From Rubricella aquisinus (GTDB lineage: Bacteria; Pseudomonadota; Alphaproteobacteria; Rhodobacterales; Rhodobacteraceae): 64,000 bases of DNA. The notes below the pieces were generated by a model. That model did not search any database, had not been told where the DNA came from, and worked only from the letters and a program-made list of their open reading frames with translations. The stretch covers positions 1 to 64,000 of the forward strand of contig NZ_JACIJS010000007.1 in assembly GCF_014199445.1 (NCBI RefSeq), read 5' to 3'. Below are positions 16,149 to 23,698 of the stretch, in pieces. The translations under genes and the position numbers were made by a program. Within the stretch, counting starts at the first letter, position 1, and each line of letters starts with the position of its first letter.

Positions 16149-16463
16149 TTATGCGGCATCCTCCTGAGTGAGTGTGACCCCGACGCAGCATTCATCGGTC
16201 AGGAAAGCCAAAGTGCGCCGGACTGCGGCGTAATGGGCCCGGTTCACGATCTTGCGTCCGTGGCGTTCTTGCACCACCAGCCCGGCATCCACGAGCGTGC
16301 CAAGGTGATGGGCAAGCGTCGATGGCGGCAGGCCCATATGCGTGCCGATCTCACCAACCGTCAGGCCATCCTTTCCGGCGCGCACCAAAAGGCGAAACAC
16401 GCCAAGCCGGGCCTCATGGCCAAGGGCGGCAAGCGCATGTGCGATATCGTGATCCTGCATCAT
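16149..16463 (-). CDS. ArsR-family transcriptional repressor
   Basis: 104-residue winged-helix regulator: LGHEARLGVFRLLVRAG, recognition helix region MGLPPSTLAHHLGTLVDAGLV and wing QERHGRKIVNRAHY. The C-terminal DECC pair (two adjacent cysteines near residue 92-93) could bind a soft metal or metalloid. It heads the arsR-permease-P450 series. Starts at 16463 or 16460; the promoter read at 16471-16498 would put the transcript start almost at the ATG, so the message may be leaderless. Confidence 0.85.
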   Translation of the reverse strand: MMQDHDIAHALAALGHEARLGVFRLLVRAGKDGLTVGEIGTHMGLPPSTLAHHLGTLVDAGLVVQERHGRKIVNRAHYAAVRRTLAFLTDECCVGVTLTQEDAA

Positions 16464-16470
16464 GCGACTC

Positions 16471-16498
16471 AATATAACTATATTTCTAGTTTTGTAAA
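16471..16498 (-). promoter_or_regulatory. arsR promoter with palindromic ArsR operator
   Basis: On the minus strand TTTACA (16498-16493), 16-base spacer, TATATT (16476-16471). The palindrome AATATA-N2-TATATT (16471-16484) covers the -10, as expected for autorepression. A half-site of the same sequence (AATATAAC on the minus strand, near 16115-16123) lies before the permease gene. Confidence 0.6.
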
Positions 16499-16518
16499 GC
16501 GGTGATACCGGATGCGCC

Positions 16519-17703
16519 CTAGCGCCCCAACTCCTTCATCCCCGACTCCAGCCCTTTGAGGGTCATCGGGAACATCCGATCCGCAAAAATCTCCCGGATC
16601 ATCTGGATGGATTGGGTATAGCCCCAATGCCGCTCTGGGATTGGGTTGATCCAGATCGCATCGGGCCATTTGTCCCGCAACCGCGCGAGCCAGACTTGCC
16701 CGGCCTCCTCGTTCCAATGTTCATTCGCGCCACCCGCCATGGCGACCTCATAGGGGGACATCGACGCGTCCCCGACAAAGATCACCTTGTAGTCTGGCCC
16801 GTATTTGTTGAGCACGTCCCAAGTCGGTGTCTGCTCGGCCCAGCGGCGCCGGTTGTCTTTCCACACGCCCTCATAGACGCAGTTGTGGAAATAGTAGTGC
16901 TCAAGGTGTTTGAATTCGGCGCGGGCGGCGCTGAACAACTCCTCCACCACCTTCACATGCGGGTCCATCGAGCCGCCTGCGTCGAGGAACAGAAGCACCT
17001 TCACCGCGTTGCGCCGCTCGGGTCGGGTTTTCACGTCGAGATAGCCATGCTCCGCCGTCGCGCGGATCGTACCACCAAGGTCCAACTCTTCCTGCGCGCC
17101 ATCACGCGCCCAGCGGCGTAGGCGTTTGAGTGCAACCTTGATGTTGCGGGTGCCAAGCTCGACGCTGTCGTCAAGATTGCGAAACTCGCGCTTGTCCCAA
17201 ACCTTCACCGCGCGCTGGTGGCGGGATTTGTCCTGCCCGATGCGCACGCCCTCGGGATTGTAGCCATAGGCGCCAAAGGGCGAGGTGCCCGCCGTGCCGA
17301 TCCATTTCGAGCCACCCTGATGGCGGCCTTTCTGCTCCTCAAGCCGCTGTTTGAGGGTCTCCATCAGCTTGTCGAACCCACCGAGCGCCTCAATCTCCGC
17401 CATGTCTTCGGGGGAGAGGTGCTTTTCGGCCATTTTGCGCAGCCAATCCTCGGGCAGGCCCATTGCCTCCAGCATGTCGCCCGTGCTGATGGCGTCCAAC
17501 CCCTTGAAGGTATGGGCAAACACCTGATCGAACTTATCAAGATGCCGCTCATCCTTCACCAAGGCTGTGCGCGCGAGATAGTAAAACCCCTCGACATCAT
17601 ATTGCACGACCCCGCGCGACATCGCCTCCAGCAACGACAGGTATTCGCGCAACGACACGGGCAGCTTTGCCCGACGCATATTGTCGAACAGGGTCAGAAA
17701 CAT
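16519..17703 (-). CDS. CoxE-like von Willebrand factor A domain protein
   Basis: 394 residues. The C-terminal half is a VWA domain beginning VKVLLFLDAGGSMD; the metal site reads D241-A-G-G-S245, so the first serine of DxSxS is glycine, as in other CoxE-like proteins. The N-terminal half is helical. Such proteins work with MoxR AAA+ ATPases in assembly or activation of metal enzymes and envelope complexes. The ATG overlaps the stop of the 57-residue membrane gene (TGATG), implying coupled translation. The cognate moxR lies 2.2 kb upstream on the same strand. Confidence 0.85.
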   Translation of the reverse strand: MFLTLFDNMRRAKLPVSLREYLSLLEAMSRGVVQYDVEGFYYLARTALVKDERHLDKFDQVFAHTFKGLDAISTGDMLEAMGLPEDWLRKMAEKHLSPEDMAEIEALGGFDKLMETLKQRLEEQKGRHQGGSKWIGTAGTSPFGAYGYNPEGVRIGQDKSRHQRAVKVWDKREFRNLDDSVELGTRNIKVALKRLRRWARDGAQEELDLGGTIRATAEHGYLDVKTRPERRNAVKVLLFLDAGGSMDPHVKVVEELFSAARAEFKHLEHYYFHNCVYEGVWKDNRRRWAEQTPTWDVLNKYGPDYKVIFVGDASMSPYEVAMAGGANEHWNEEAGQVWLARLRDKWPDAIWINPIPERHWGYTQSIQMIREIFADRMFPMTLKGLESGMKELGR

Positions 17704-17876
17704 CAGAGGAACAGATCGAGGATCAGCATTCCCAACAACGCGACAAGCCCGAACGCGACCGCATGGCCAAAGCCGTATTGCAGGATATCGAGGATCTCTC
17801 CCCCCCGTTTGTGCGCGCGATATCCGCCAAAGAACCCACCGACCAGAACGGCAAGGGAAACGATTGGAATGAGCAT
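17703..17876 (-). CDS. 57-residue membrane protein coupled to the VWA gene
   Basis: Reads MLIPIVSLAVLVGGFFGGY, then a short basic turn (RAHKRGG) and a second hydrophobic segment ending LLGMLILDLFL. It has two predicted membrane helices. AGGAGAGG lies 5 bases before the ATG, a strong ribosome site, and its TGA shares a base with the VWA ATG (TGATG at 17703). These two features argue it is real despite its size. A membrane anchor or partner for the MoxR/VWA pair is an inference from position only. Confidence 0.75.
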   Translation of the reverse strand: MLIPIVSLAVLVGGFFGGYRAHKRGGEILDILQYGFGHAVAFGLVALLGMLILDLFL

Positions 17877-17932
17877 GGAGCCTCTCCTGTAAACCTGTCG
17901 CGGAAGATAGGCCGGGGGCAGGGGGGATGCAA

Positions 17933-18457
17933 TCAGCCGGGGCGGTCGATGCGCCAGAAGTCGCAGGGCTCCATCCGGTCGCGCGCGGGGGCATACACGT
18001 CGCGCCTGCCATCCGGCCGCAGGCCGAGTGCCGCCAAAAGCGCATGAGACGCTGCATTGCTGCTTTGTGCGCCCGCAGTAACGGCGTTGGCCCCGAGCGT
18101 GTCAAAGGCAAACCGGATCGTGCCGTCCGCCGCTTCGCGCGCAAATCCCTGTCGCTGCGCGGGCGCGGCGATCCAGTAGCTCAGATCCGCTAAACCGTCT
18201 GCCAGTCCGATTTTCATCCAGCCGATCATCTCACCGCGATCCCGCCTCTCGATGATCCCGGGAAACGTGTCCCCGCGCGCGGCCCCTTCAAGCCATGGCG
18301 TGATGAGCTGCTCCACCGCGTCTGTCGTCATGTCAGGGCGCCACGCGGCTGTCCAACGACTGATCGCGGGTGTTATGTGTTGGGCAAGCAGGCCCGCATC
18401 GGCCCGCGTCGCGGCGCGGATGAGCAGGCGCGGCGTCCTGATCTGCGCATGGATCAT
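17933..18457 (-). CDS. GNAT acetyltransferase, RimJ/RimL type
   Basis: 174 residues. Begins TPRLLIRAATRADA, the usual start of RimJ/RimL-like N-acetyltransferases, with GWMKIGL..LADLSYWIAAPAQRQGFAREA forming the core strand and acetyl-CoA loop (Q-R-Q-G-F-A). Substrate may be a protein N-terminus or small amine. Its ATG overlaps the stop of the upstream GNAT by four bases (ATGA), so both are made from one message. Confidence 0.82.
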   Translation of the reverse strand: MIHAQIRTPRLLIRAATRADAGLLAQHITPAISRWTAAWRPDMTTDAVEQLITPWLEGAARGDTFPGIIERRDRGEMIGWMKIGLADGLADLSYWIAAPAQRQGFAREAADGTIRFAFDTLGANAVTAGAQSSNAASHALLAALGLRPDGRRDVYAPARDRMEPCDFWRIDRPG

Positions 18458-18894
18458 GGGCGCTGATACTTGATGAAGGGCGTCAACACACCCACCCGGT
18501 CATATAGCCTGCGCCCGACCGCGTTGAACTCCTGCGTCAGCCAATAGACAGAAGGTGCGCCGCCTGCATCTGCTGCTTCATAAACCGCCTCGATCAAGGC
18601 GCGCCCGGCCCCAGTGCCGCGTATTTCTGGATCGACGAACAGGTCTTGCAGGTAGCACACATTCTCCACCTTCCAGCCGTGCCGATGGAACAGGTAATGC
18701 GCCAGACCTACGGGCCTGCCGTCCTCGACCGCCAGAAGGCAGGAAAAATCCTGTGGATCATCGCCCAGCAACCGGGCGAATGTGGATTGGTACACGTCCT
18801 CGCTCACGGTCGCTTCATAGAACGCCAGATAGGCGGTCCATAGCCGCCGCCAATGCGCCTCGTCGTCCTTCGTCAGCGGTCGGATGGTAAGCAT
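18454..18894 (-). CDS. GNAT acetyltransferase
   Basis: 146 residues beginning MLTIRPLTKDDEAHWRRLW. The acetyl-CoA site is LQDLFVDPEIRGTGAGRALI (R-G-T-G-A-G), followed by the typical YWLTQEFNAVGRRLYDRVG end. AAGGAG is 6 bases before the ATG, which fixes the start at 18894; longer readings overlap the AEC transporter. Second gene pair member with the overlapping GNAT downstream; target unknown. Confidence 0.85.
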   Translation of the reverse strand: MLTIRPLTKDDEAHWRRLWTAYLAFYEATVSEDVYQSTFARLLGDDPQDFSCLLAVEDGRPVGLAHYLFHRHGWKVENVCYLQDLFVDPEIRGTGAGRALIEAVYEAADAGGAPSVYWLTQEFNAVGRRLYDRVGVLTPFIKYQRP

Positions 18895-18911
18895 GGTTGG
18901 CTCCTTCTGGG

Positions 18912-19820
18912 TCAGGCCGTGAGTGCTGCCAGCGTGAACAACGTCAAGACGGTGGAGATCAAGATCGCCTTGGCGATGGTGTCCGTCTTGACCCCATACT
19001 GCAAGCCAATGACGAAGGGCATCGCGCCACATGGCCCTGCTGCGGTCAGCAGCAGGATGTCGGCCCATTCGACCTCGGTCTGCATCAGCCAGAACAGGCC
19101 AAAGGCGATCATGGGATGGATGATGACCTTGATCGCGACAACGCTGACGGTCGCCCCGCCGATCGGCCAGAACTTGGCTGCGGCCATGATGATCCCAAGC
19201 GCAAACAGGGATGCTGGCGGGGCGGCCTGCCCGACAAATTCGGCAAAGGTAAACAGCCCCGGCGGAGCGAGCCCCGCGGCGATATTCACCCCGATCCCTG
19301 CGAGGATCGCCAGCAGGGCCGGATTGCGCAGCATCATCCCCATCACCGCAACGGGCCGCGCTGACCCAGCCTTGAGCATATCGAGGATCAGGATCGTTCC
19401 GCAAAACAGGATGGCGACGTCGATCACGATGACACCCGCAATCGGCATGGCCGCATCCGGCCCATAGATCAGCTCGGCAATCGGCAGGATGTAGAACACA
19501 TGGTTCACAAAGGCACAGGTCATGCCAAGGAGCAGCGCCTCGCGGAAGGGGCGCTTGAATATCTTGTAGGCCACCCATGTGCCCAGCGCGTAAACCGCCA
19601 CTTCACTGACAAAATAAATCGCCAATGCCCCCCATTCAAAGGCGGCAAAGGGCGCGCGTGCGACGACATAAAACACCAAAGCGGGCTGCGCGATAAAGAA
19701 CACGAAGCGGTTGAGGCTCTTGGCAAAGCCTGCATCAAACCAGCCCACGCGCCCGGCGACAAAGCCGATGCCCAAAATGGCAAAGATGGGCAGGATCGGA
19801 TTGGCGAGGGTTTGCAGCAT
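18912..19820 (-). CDS. AEC-family (auxin efflux carrier type) transporter
   Basis: 302 residues with about ten membrane helices in two inverted halves. The N-terminal ILPIFAILGIGFVAGRVGW and the NHVFYILPIAELIYG segment are typical of bacterial AEC carriers, which export or import small carboxylates such as malate or malonate. Substrate cannot be read. It stands between moxR and the GNAT pair on one strand, 93 bp after moxR, with a terminator-like repeat in the gap. Confidence 0.85.
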   Translation of the reverse strand: MLQTLANPILPIFAILGIGFVAGRVGWFDAGFAKSLNRFVFFIAQPALVFYVVARAPFAAFEWGALAIYFVSEVAVYALGTWVAYKIFKRPFREALLLGMTCAFVNHVFYILPIAELIYGPDAAMPIAGVIVIDVAILFCGTILILDMLKAGSARPVAVMGMMLRNPALLAILAGIGVNIAAGLAPPGLFTFAEFVGQAAPPASLFALGIIMAAAKFWPIGGATVSVVAIKVIIHPMIAFGLFWLMQTEVEWADILLLTAAGPCGAMPFVIGLQYGVKTDTIAKAILISTVLTLFTLAALTA

Positions 19821-19859
19821 GTCAGGTATCCAACGCAGTCAGGGCAGCGCGCCACCCCC

Positions 19860-19912
19860 GGTTTCACTTTCTTAAAATATGCCTCGCCGAAGGCATCGCG
19901 GCTGAGGCCGCG
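19860..19912 (-). repeat. Dispersed 3'-end hairpin element, copy G (long form), after moxR
   Basis: On the minus strand, directly after the moxR stop: ATCGCGGCCTCAGCCGCGAT, an 8-base hairpin (ATCGCGGC/GCCGCGAT), then GCCTTCGGCGAGGC (second hairpin) and ATATTTTAAGAAAGTG. The tail matches copy A. If it terminates, the AEC transporter downstream needs its own promoter or partial read-through. Confidence 0.6.
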
Positions 19913-19913
19913 A

Positions 19914-20756
19914 TCACCGCGCGCGGGAGCGAGCCATGAAGGCGAGCCGTTCGAACAGATGCACGTCCTGCTCGTTCTTGAGCAGCGCACCATGCAGCTT
20001 CGGCAGCGCGTCTTTCCCGTCCCGGCGCAGGTCTTCCGGCTCCAGATCCTCAACCAGCAACAGCTTGATCCAATCAAGCACTTCGGAGGTGGACGGCTTT
20101 TTCTTCAATCCCGGGGTTTCGCGTATCTCGAAAAACTGGGTGAGGGCCGTCTCCAGAAGGCGGGGCTTCAGGTTGGGGAAATGCACATTCACAATGGCGG
20201 CCATCGTTTCCGCGTCAGGAAAGCGGATATAGTGGAAGAAACAGCGGCGCAAAAACGCATCCGGCAGCTCCTTTTCGTTGTTGGAGGTGATGATGACGAT
20301 GGGCCGGTGTTTCGCGCGGATCGTCTCTCCGGTCTCGTAGACAAAGAATTCCATCCGGTCGAGTTCCTGCAACAGATCGTTGGGAAATTCGATATCCGCC
20401 TTGTCGATCTCATCAATCAGCAGCACGACCCGCTCATCAGCGTCGAATGCTTCCCAAAGCTTTCCGCGCTTGATGTAATTGGCCACGTCCTCGACCCGCG
20501 CATCGCCAAGCTGGCTGTCGCGCAGGCGGCTCACCGCGTCATATTCATAGAGGCCCTGCTGCGCGCGGGTGGTGGATTTGATCGACCATTCGATCATCCG
20601 CAACCCAAGTGCGGAGGACACCTGACGGGCAAGCTCGGTCTTTCCTGTGCCCGGCTCTCCCTTGACCAAAAGCGGGCGCTCCAGCGCAATCGCCGCGTTC
20701 ACCGCCACGGTCAGGTCATCGGTGGAGATGTAATCGCTCGTGCCATCAAACCGCAT
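19914..20756 (-). CDS. MoxR-family AAA+ ATPase
   Basis: 280 residues. Walker A GEPGTGKT (33-40), Walker B VVLLIDEIDKAD (110-121), sensor-1 region IVIITSNNEKELPDAFLRRC with the arginine finger. MoxR ATPases act as chaperones that load metals or activate complexes together with VWA proteins. AGGAGG five bases before ATG 20756 fixes the start. Relatives usually have the CoxE-like VWA gene directly downstream; here four small genes intervene. Confidence 0.92.
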   Translation of the reverse strand: MRFDGTSDYISTDDLTVAVNAAIALERPLLVKGEPGTGKTELARQVSSALGLRMIEWSIKSTTRAQQGLYEYDAVSRLRDSQLGDARVEDVANYIKRGKLWEAFDADERVVLLIDEIDKADIEFPNDLLQELDRMEFFVYETGETIRAKHRPIVIITSNNEKELPDAFLRRCFFHYIRFPDAETMAAIVNVHFPNLKPRLLETALTQFFEIRETPGLKKKPSTSEVLDWIKLLLVEDLEPEDLRRDGKDALPKLHGALLKNEQDVHLFERLAFMARSRAR

Positions 20757-20936
20757 ATCGTCCTCCTCACATCGGGTCTGCGCAGTCATGACATGGCGAA
20801 CCGGGCGCGACAATCGGCAATAGCGGGGAATGTGCGACGAAGCCCGCGGCGTGAAGCGCCCCCATCGCCACTAGTGTTAACGCTTGTTCATTTTTCCGTA
20901 GGTTTGGGATGACAACCCTTCAAAACCCCAGTATGT

Positions 20937-20963
20937 GGGGGCCATAGACCGGTTATGGCCCCC
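20937..20963 (+). promoter_or_regulatory. Strong hairpin in the dksA leader
   Basis: GGGGGCCATA (20937-20946), 7-base loop, TATGGCCCCC (20954-20963): a perfect 10-bp stem followed by TGTTTGG, 52 bases before the dksA ATG. It looks like a weak intrinsic terminator, but no plus-strand gene precedes it, so an attenuator or mRNA-stability element in the dksA 5' leader is more likely. No ligand or protein is implied by the sequence. Confidence 0.5.
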
Positions 20964-21015
20964 TGTTTGGCCCAATTCGCAGGCGGCCGAACCCATAGGG
21001 CAAGGGTGAAAAACA

Positions 21016-21441
21016 ATGAAACAAGACGTTGTTGAAGGCTCCGAGTATAAGCCAGCCGAAGACGAACCGTTCATGAATGACCGTCAGCTTGAGTATTTCC
21101 GCCAGAAGCTTCTGGATTGGAAAAGCTCGCTTCTCGATGACAGCCGCGGCACCATCGAAGGGATGCAGGAGGGGACGCGCAACATCCCCGACATCGCGGA
21201 TCGCGCATCCGAGGAAACCGATCGCGCGCTCGAATTGCGCACCCGCGACCGTCAGCGCAAACTGGTGGCCAAGATCGACAGCGCCCTGCGTCGGATCGAA
21301 GACGGCTCCTTTGGGTATTGCGAAGTCACCGGTGAGCCGATCAGCCTCAAACGGCTCGACGCGCGCCCGATCGCGACCATGAGCCTTGAGGCGCAGGAGC
21401 GTCATGAGCGTAAGGAAAAGGTCTATCGCGACGACCGCTGA
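21016..21441 (+). CDS. dksA: DksA, RNA polymerase-binding regulator with reduced zinc site
   Basis: 141 residues. Binds the RNA polymerase secondary channel and, with ppGpp, adjusts rRNA and amino-acid promoters. Long coiled coil (about 20-95) with the tip motif D59-x-x-D62-x-A64. The zinc-finger region reads YCEVTGEPISLKRLDARP...MSLEA, so only Cys102 of four ligands remains; the same pattern is known from Rhodobacter DksA and does not abolish function there. It has its own terminator at 21467. Confidence 0.93.
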   Translation: MKQDVVEGSEYKPAEDEPFMNDRQLEYFRQKLLDWKSSLLDDSRGTIEGMQEGTRNIPDIADRASEETDRALELRTRDRQRKLVAKIDSALRRIEDGSFGYCEVTGEPISLKRLDARPIATMSLEAQERHERKEKVYRDDR

Positions 21442-21466
21442 TTGACCAAAACGCACCGAAACAGTC

Positions 21467-21499
21467 AAACGCCGCCTCGCGCACCCGGGGCGGCGTTTT
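21467..21499 (+). terminator. Intrinsic terminator after dksA
   Basis: AAACGCCGCC (21467-21476) pairs with GGCGGCGTTT (21489-21498) around a 12-base loop and runs into TTTT. It lies 25 bases after the dksA stop. Confidence 0.85.
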
Positions 21500-21609
21500 G
21501 CTTGTACCGCGGCTGACCACGATTTGATCAGGCTCAAGGGTAGGGCGCCTGCGGCATGCATACTGGCGGGCAAGCGGGCGCATTGCCCGATAGGAGGGGA
21601 GCGGACATC

Positions 21610-22788
21610 ATGGCACTGAACGGACAGAAGATCGCAATCGCGGGCGGCGGCATCGCCGGGTTTGCAAGCGCGCTTGCGCTCGCGCAGCGGGGGGCCGCCG
21701 TCACCGTGCATGAGCGCGCCCCGGAATTGGCGGAGGTCGGCGCGGGCCTTCAGATCGGGCCGAATGGGATGGCGGTGCTCGACGCGCTTGGGCTGGGGGA
21801 GGCCGTGCGCGCGGCAGGCACCCGGCCTGAGGCGATCCATGTCTGTTCCCACAAGAAAGGCGCGGTTCTGATGACCGTGCCGTTGGGCCGCAGGGCGGAG
21901 GAGCGCTGGGGTCGCCCTTATCTGCATTTGCACCGCGCGGATCTGCTCCGGATTCTGACCGAAGCGGCCCGCGCGGCGGGTGTCACGGTGGCGCTGGGCC
22001 AAACCGCGCTGGGCTTCGACATGCCGAACGGCGCATTGCGCCTTGAGGGCGGAGACGTCGCAGCGGATGCGGTGATCGGGGCTGATGGCGTGCGCTCTGC
22101 CCTGCGCTCCCAGATGTGGGAAGGGCAGGAGGTCCGCTTTACCGGTCAGGTCGCATGGCGCGGGACAATCCCGGCAAGCCGGATCGGCATCAAAGTCCCC
22201 CCCGTGACCTCCCTCATCATGGGACCGGGCAAGCATATCGTGATCTACCGCCTGCGCGGCGGCGATCTGGTGAATTTCGTGGCCATTGAGGAACGCGACA
22301 CCTGGACGGAAGAAAGCTGGACCCAAGCGGATGATCCGGCAAACCTGCGCGCGGCCTTTGCCGGGTGGTGCCCGCTTGTCACCGAAACGCTGGCGGCCTG
22401 TGAGGAAACCTTCCTCTGGGGGCTGTTCGCGCATCCCGTTTTGCCGCGTTGGGTTGACGGCAATATGGCGCTGATCGGTGATGCGGCGCACCCGATGCTG
22501 CCATTCCTCGCGCAAGGGGCGGTGATGGCGCTGGAGGACGCGTGGGTTCTGGCCGAAGCGCTGGAGCAGGCAGATGACGTGCCCACCGGGCTATTGGCCT
22601 ATCAATCCGCCCGGATGCCACGGGCGGGCAAAGTGCAGGCGGCCTCTGCCGATCAATCGACGCTCTATCACCTTGAAGGGCCGGTCCGGCCTCTGGTGCA
22701 GCTTGGTATGCGCATGGTCAACGCCGTGGCGCCGGGGTTTGGCGCGGGACGATATGATTGGATCTATGGCGGAGATGTGACCCGCTAA
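21610..22788 (+). CDS. FAD-dependent aromatic-ring-type monooxygenase
   Basis: 392 residues. N-terminal FAD site AIAGGGIAGFASALALAQRG (GGGIAG about 11-16), DG motif VIGADGVRSALR and GDAAHPMLPFLAQGA near the C-terminus, as in salicylate hydroxylase and UbiH-like enzymes. Expected to hydroxylate an aromatic acid with NAD(P)H and O2, but the substrate is not readable and no ring-cleavage gene is near. AGGAGG stands 13 bases before the ATG. The end overlaps the convergent xth gene by four bases. Confidence 0.85.
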   Translation: MALNGQKIAIAGGGIAGFASALALAQRGAAVTVHERAPELAEVGAGLQIGPNGMAVLDALGLGEAVRAAGTRPEAIHVCSHKKGAVLMTVPLGRRAEERWGRPYLHLHRADLLRILTEAARAAGVTVALGQTALGFDMPNGALRLEGGDVAADAVIGADGVRSALRSQMWEGQEVRFTGQVAWRGTIPASRIGIKVPPVTSLIMGPGKHIVIYRLRGGDLVNFVAIEERDTWTEESWTQADDPANLRAAFAGWCPLVTETLAACEETFLWGLFAHPVLPRWVDGNMALIGDAAHPMLPFLAQGAVMALEDAWVLAEALEQADDVPTGLLAYQSARMPRAGKVQAASADQSTLYHLEGPVRPLVQLGMRMVNAVAPGFGAGRYDWIYGGDVTR

Positions 22789-23567
22789 ACGTCAAGGTTA
22801 ATGCGGATCGGGACGTGATCCGATGGCTTCTCCCAGTCGCGGACATGGGCATCAATGGTGCATTCCGTGAGCCGGTCTGCGGCCTGTGGGGTCAACAGCA
22901 TATGGTCAATGCGGATGCCGTCATTACGCTGCCGCGCGCCCGCCTGATAATCCCAGAATGTATAGGTTTCGGCGGCATTTGTGGTGGCGCGCAGCGCATC
23001 GGTAAATCCAAGCGTCATGATCCGGCGGAACGCGTCGCGGCTTTCGAGGCGAAACAACGCGTCCTCCCGCCACGCATCCGGGCGCGCGGCATCCTCGGCC
23101 TGCGGGATGATGTTGTAATCCCCGCCCATCACGGCGATCTCTTCGGAGGCGATCAAGTCAGCGGCCCGCGCCTGCAACCGCGCCATCCACGCCAGTTTAT
23201 AGTCATATTTCGGCCCCGGCGCGGGGTTGCCATTGGGCAGGTAAAGCCCACAGACCCGCACTGCGCCATGATCACCCTCGACGCTGGCTTCGATCCAGCG
23301 CGCTTGCGCGTCCTCCGGGTCACCGGGCAGGCCGCGTGAGACGTCAAACATCGGGCGTTTCGACAGGATCGCGACCCCGTTGAAGCCCTTTTGCCCATGG
23401 GTTTCAAGGTTATAGCCCAGATCCTCGATCAGGCCGCGCGGGAAGGTTTCATCGCTCGATTTGATCTCTTGCAGGACCGCGACATCGGGCTGCGCCTCTT
23501 CCAGCCATTTGGGAAGCTGGCCTGCGCGGGCCTTGATCCCGTTGATGTTGAAACTCGCAATCCACAT
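22785..23567 (-). CDS. xth: Exodeoxyribonuclease III
   Basis: AP endonuclease and 3'-5' exonuclease of base-excision repair. 260 residues from MWIASFNINGIKAR. Visible: LQEIKSSDETFP (metal-binding Glu), GLYLPNGNP, GGDYNIIP, and the C-terminal IRIDHML and SDHVPIRINL with catalytic Asp-His. Start 23567 fits the family N-terminus, which begins directly at the first strand. Monocistronic, convergent with the monooxygenase. Confidence 0.94.
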   Translation of the reverse strand: MWIASFNINGIKARAGQLPKWLEEAQPDVAVLQEIKSSDETFPRGLIEDLGYNLETHGQKGFNGVAILSKRPMFDVSRGLPGDPEDAQARWIEASVEGDHGAVRVCGLYLPNGNPAPGPKYDYKLAWMARLQARAADLIASEEIAVMGGDYNIIPQAEDAARPDAWREDALFRLESRDAFRRIMTLGFTDALRATTNAAETYTFWDYQAGARQRNDGIRIDHMLLTPQAADRLTECTIDAHVRDWEKPSDHVPIRINLDV

Positions 23568-23698
23568 CGGCCCACTCCTTTGATCCGCGCGGGCGACGGT
23601 AACGGGGCGGCAGGGTCGCGGCAAGGGGCGTTAACCCTGTATCAAGGTTTGGCGGACTAGGCTCATCAGCATCGACATGGATTGCAGGGGAGGCCGGA

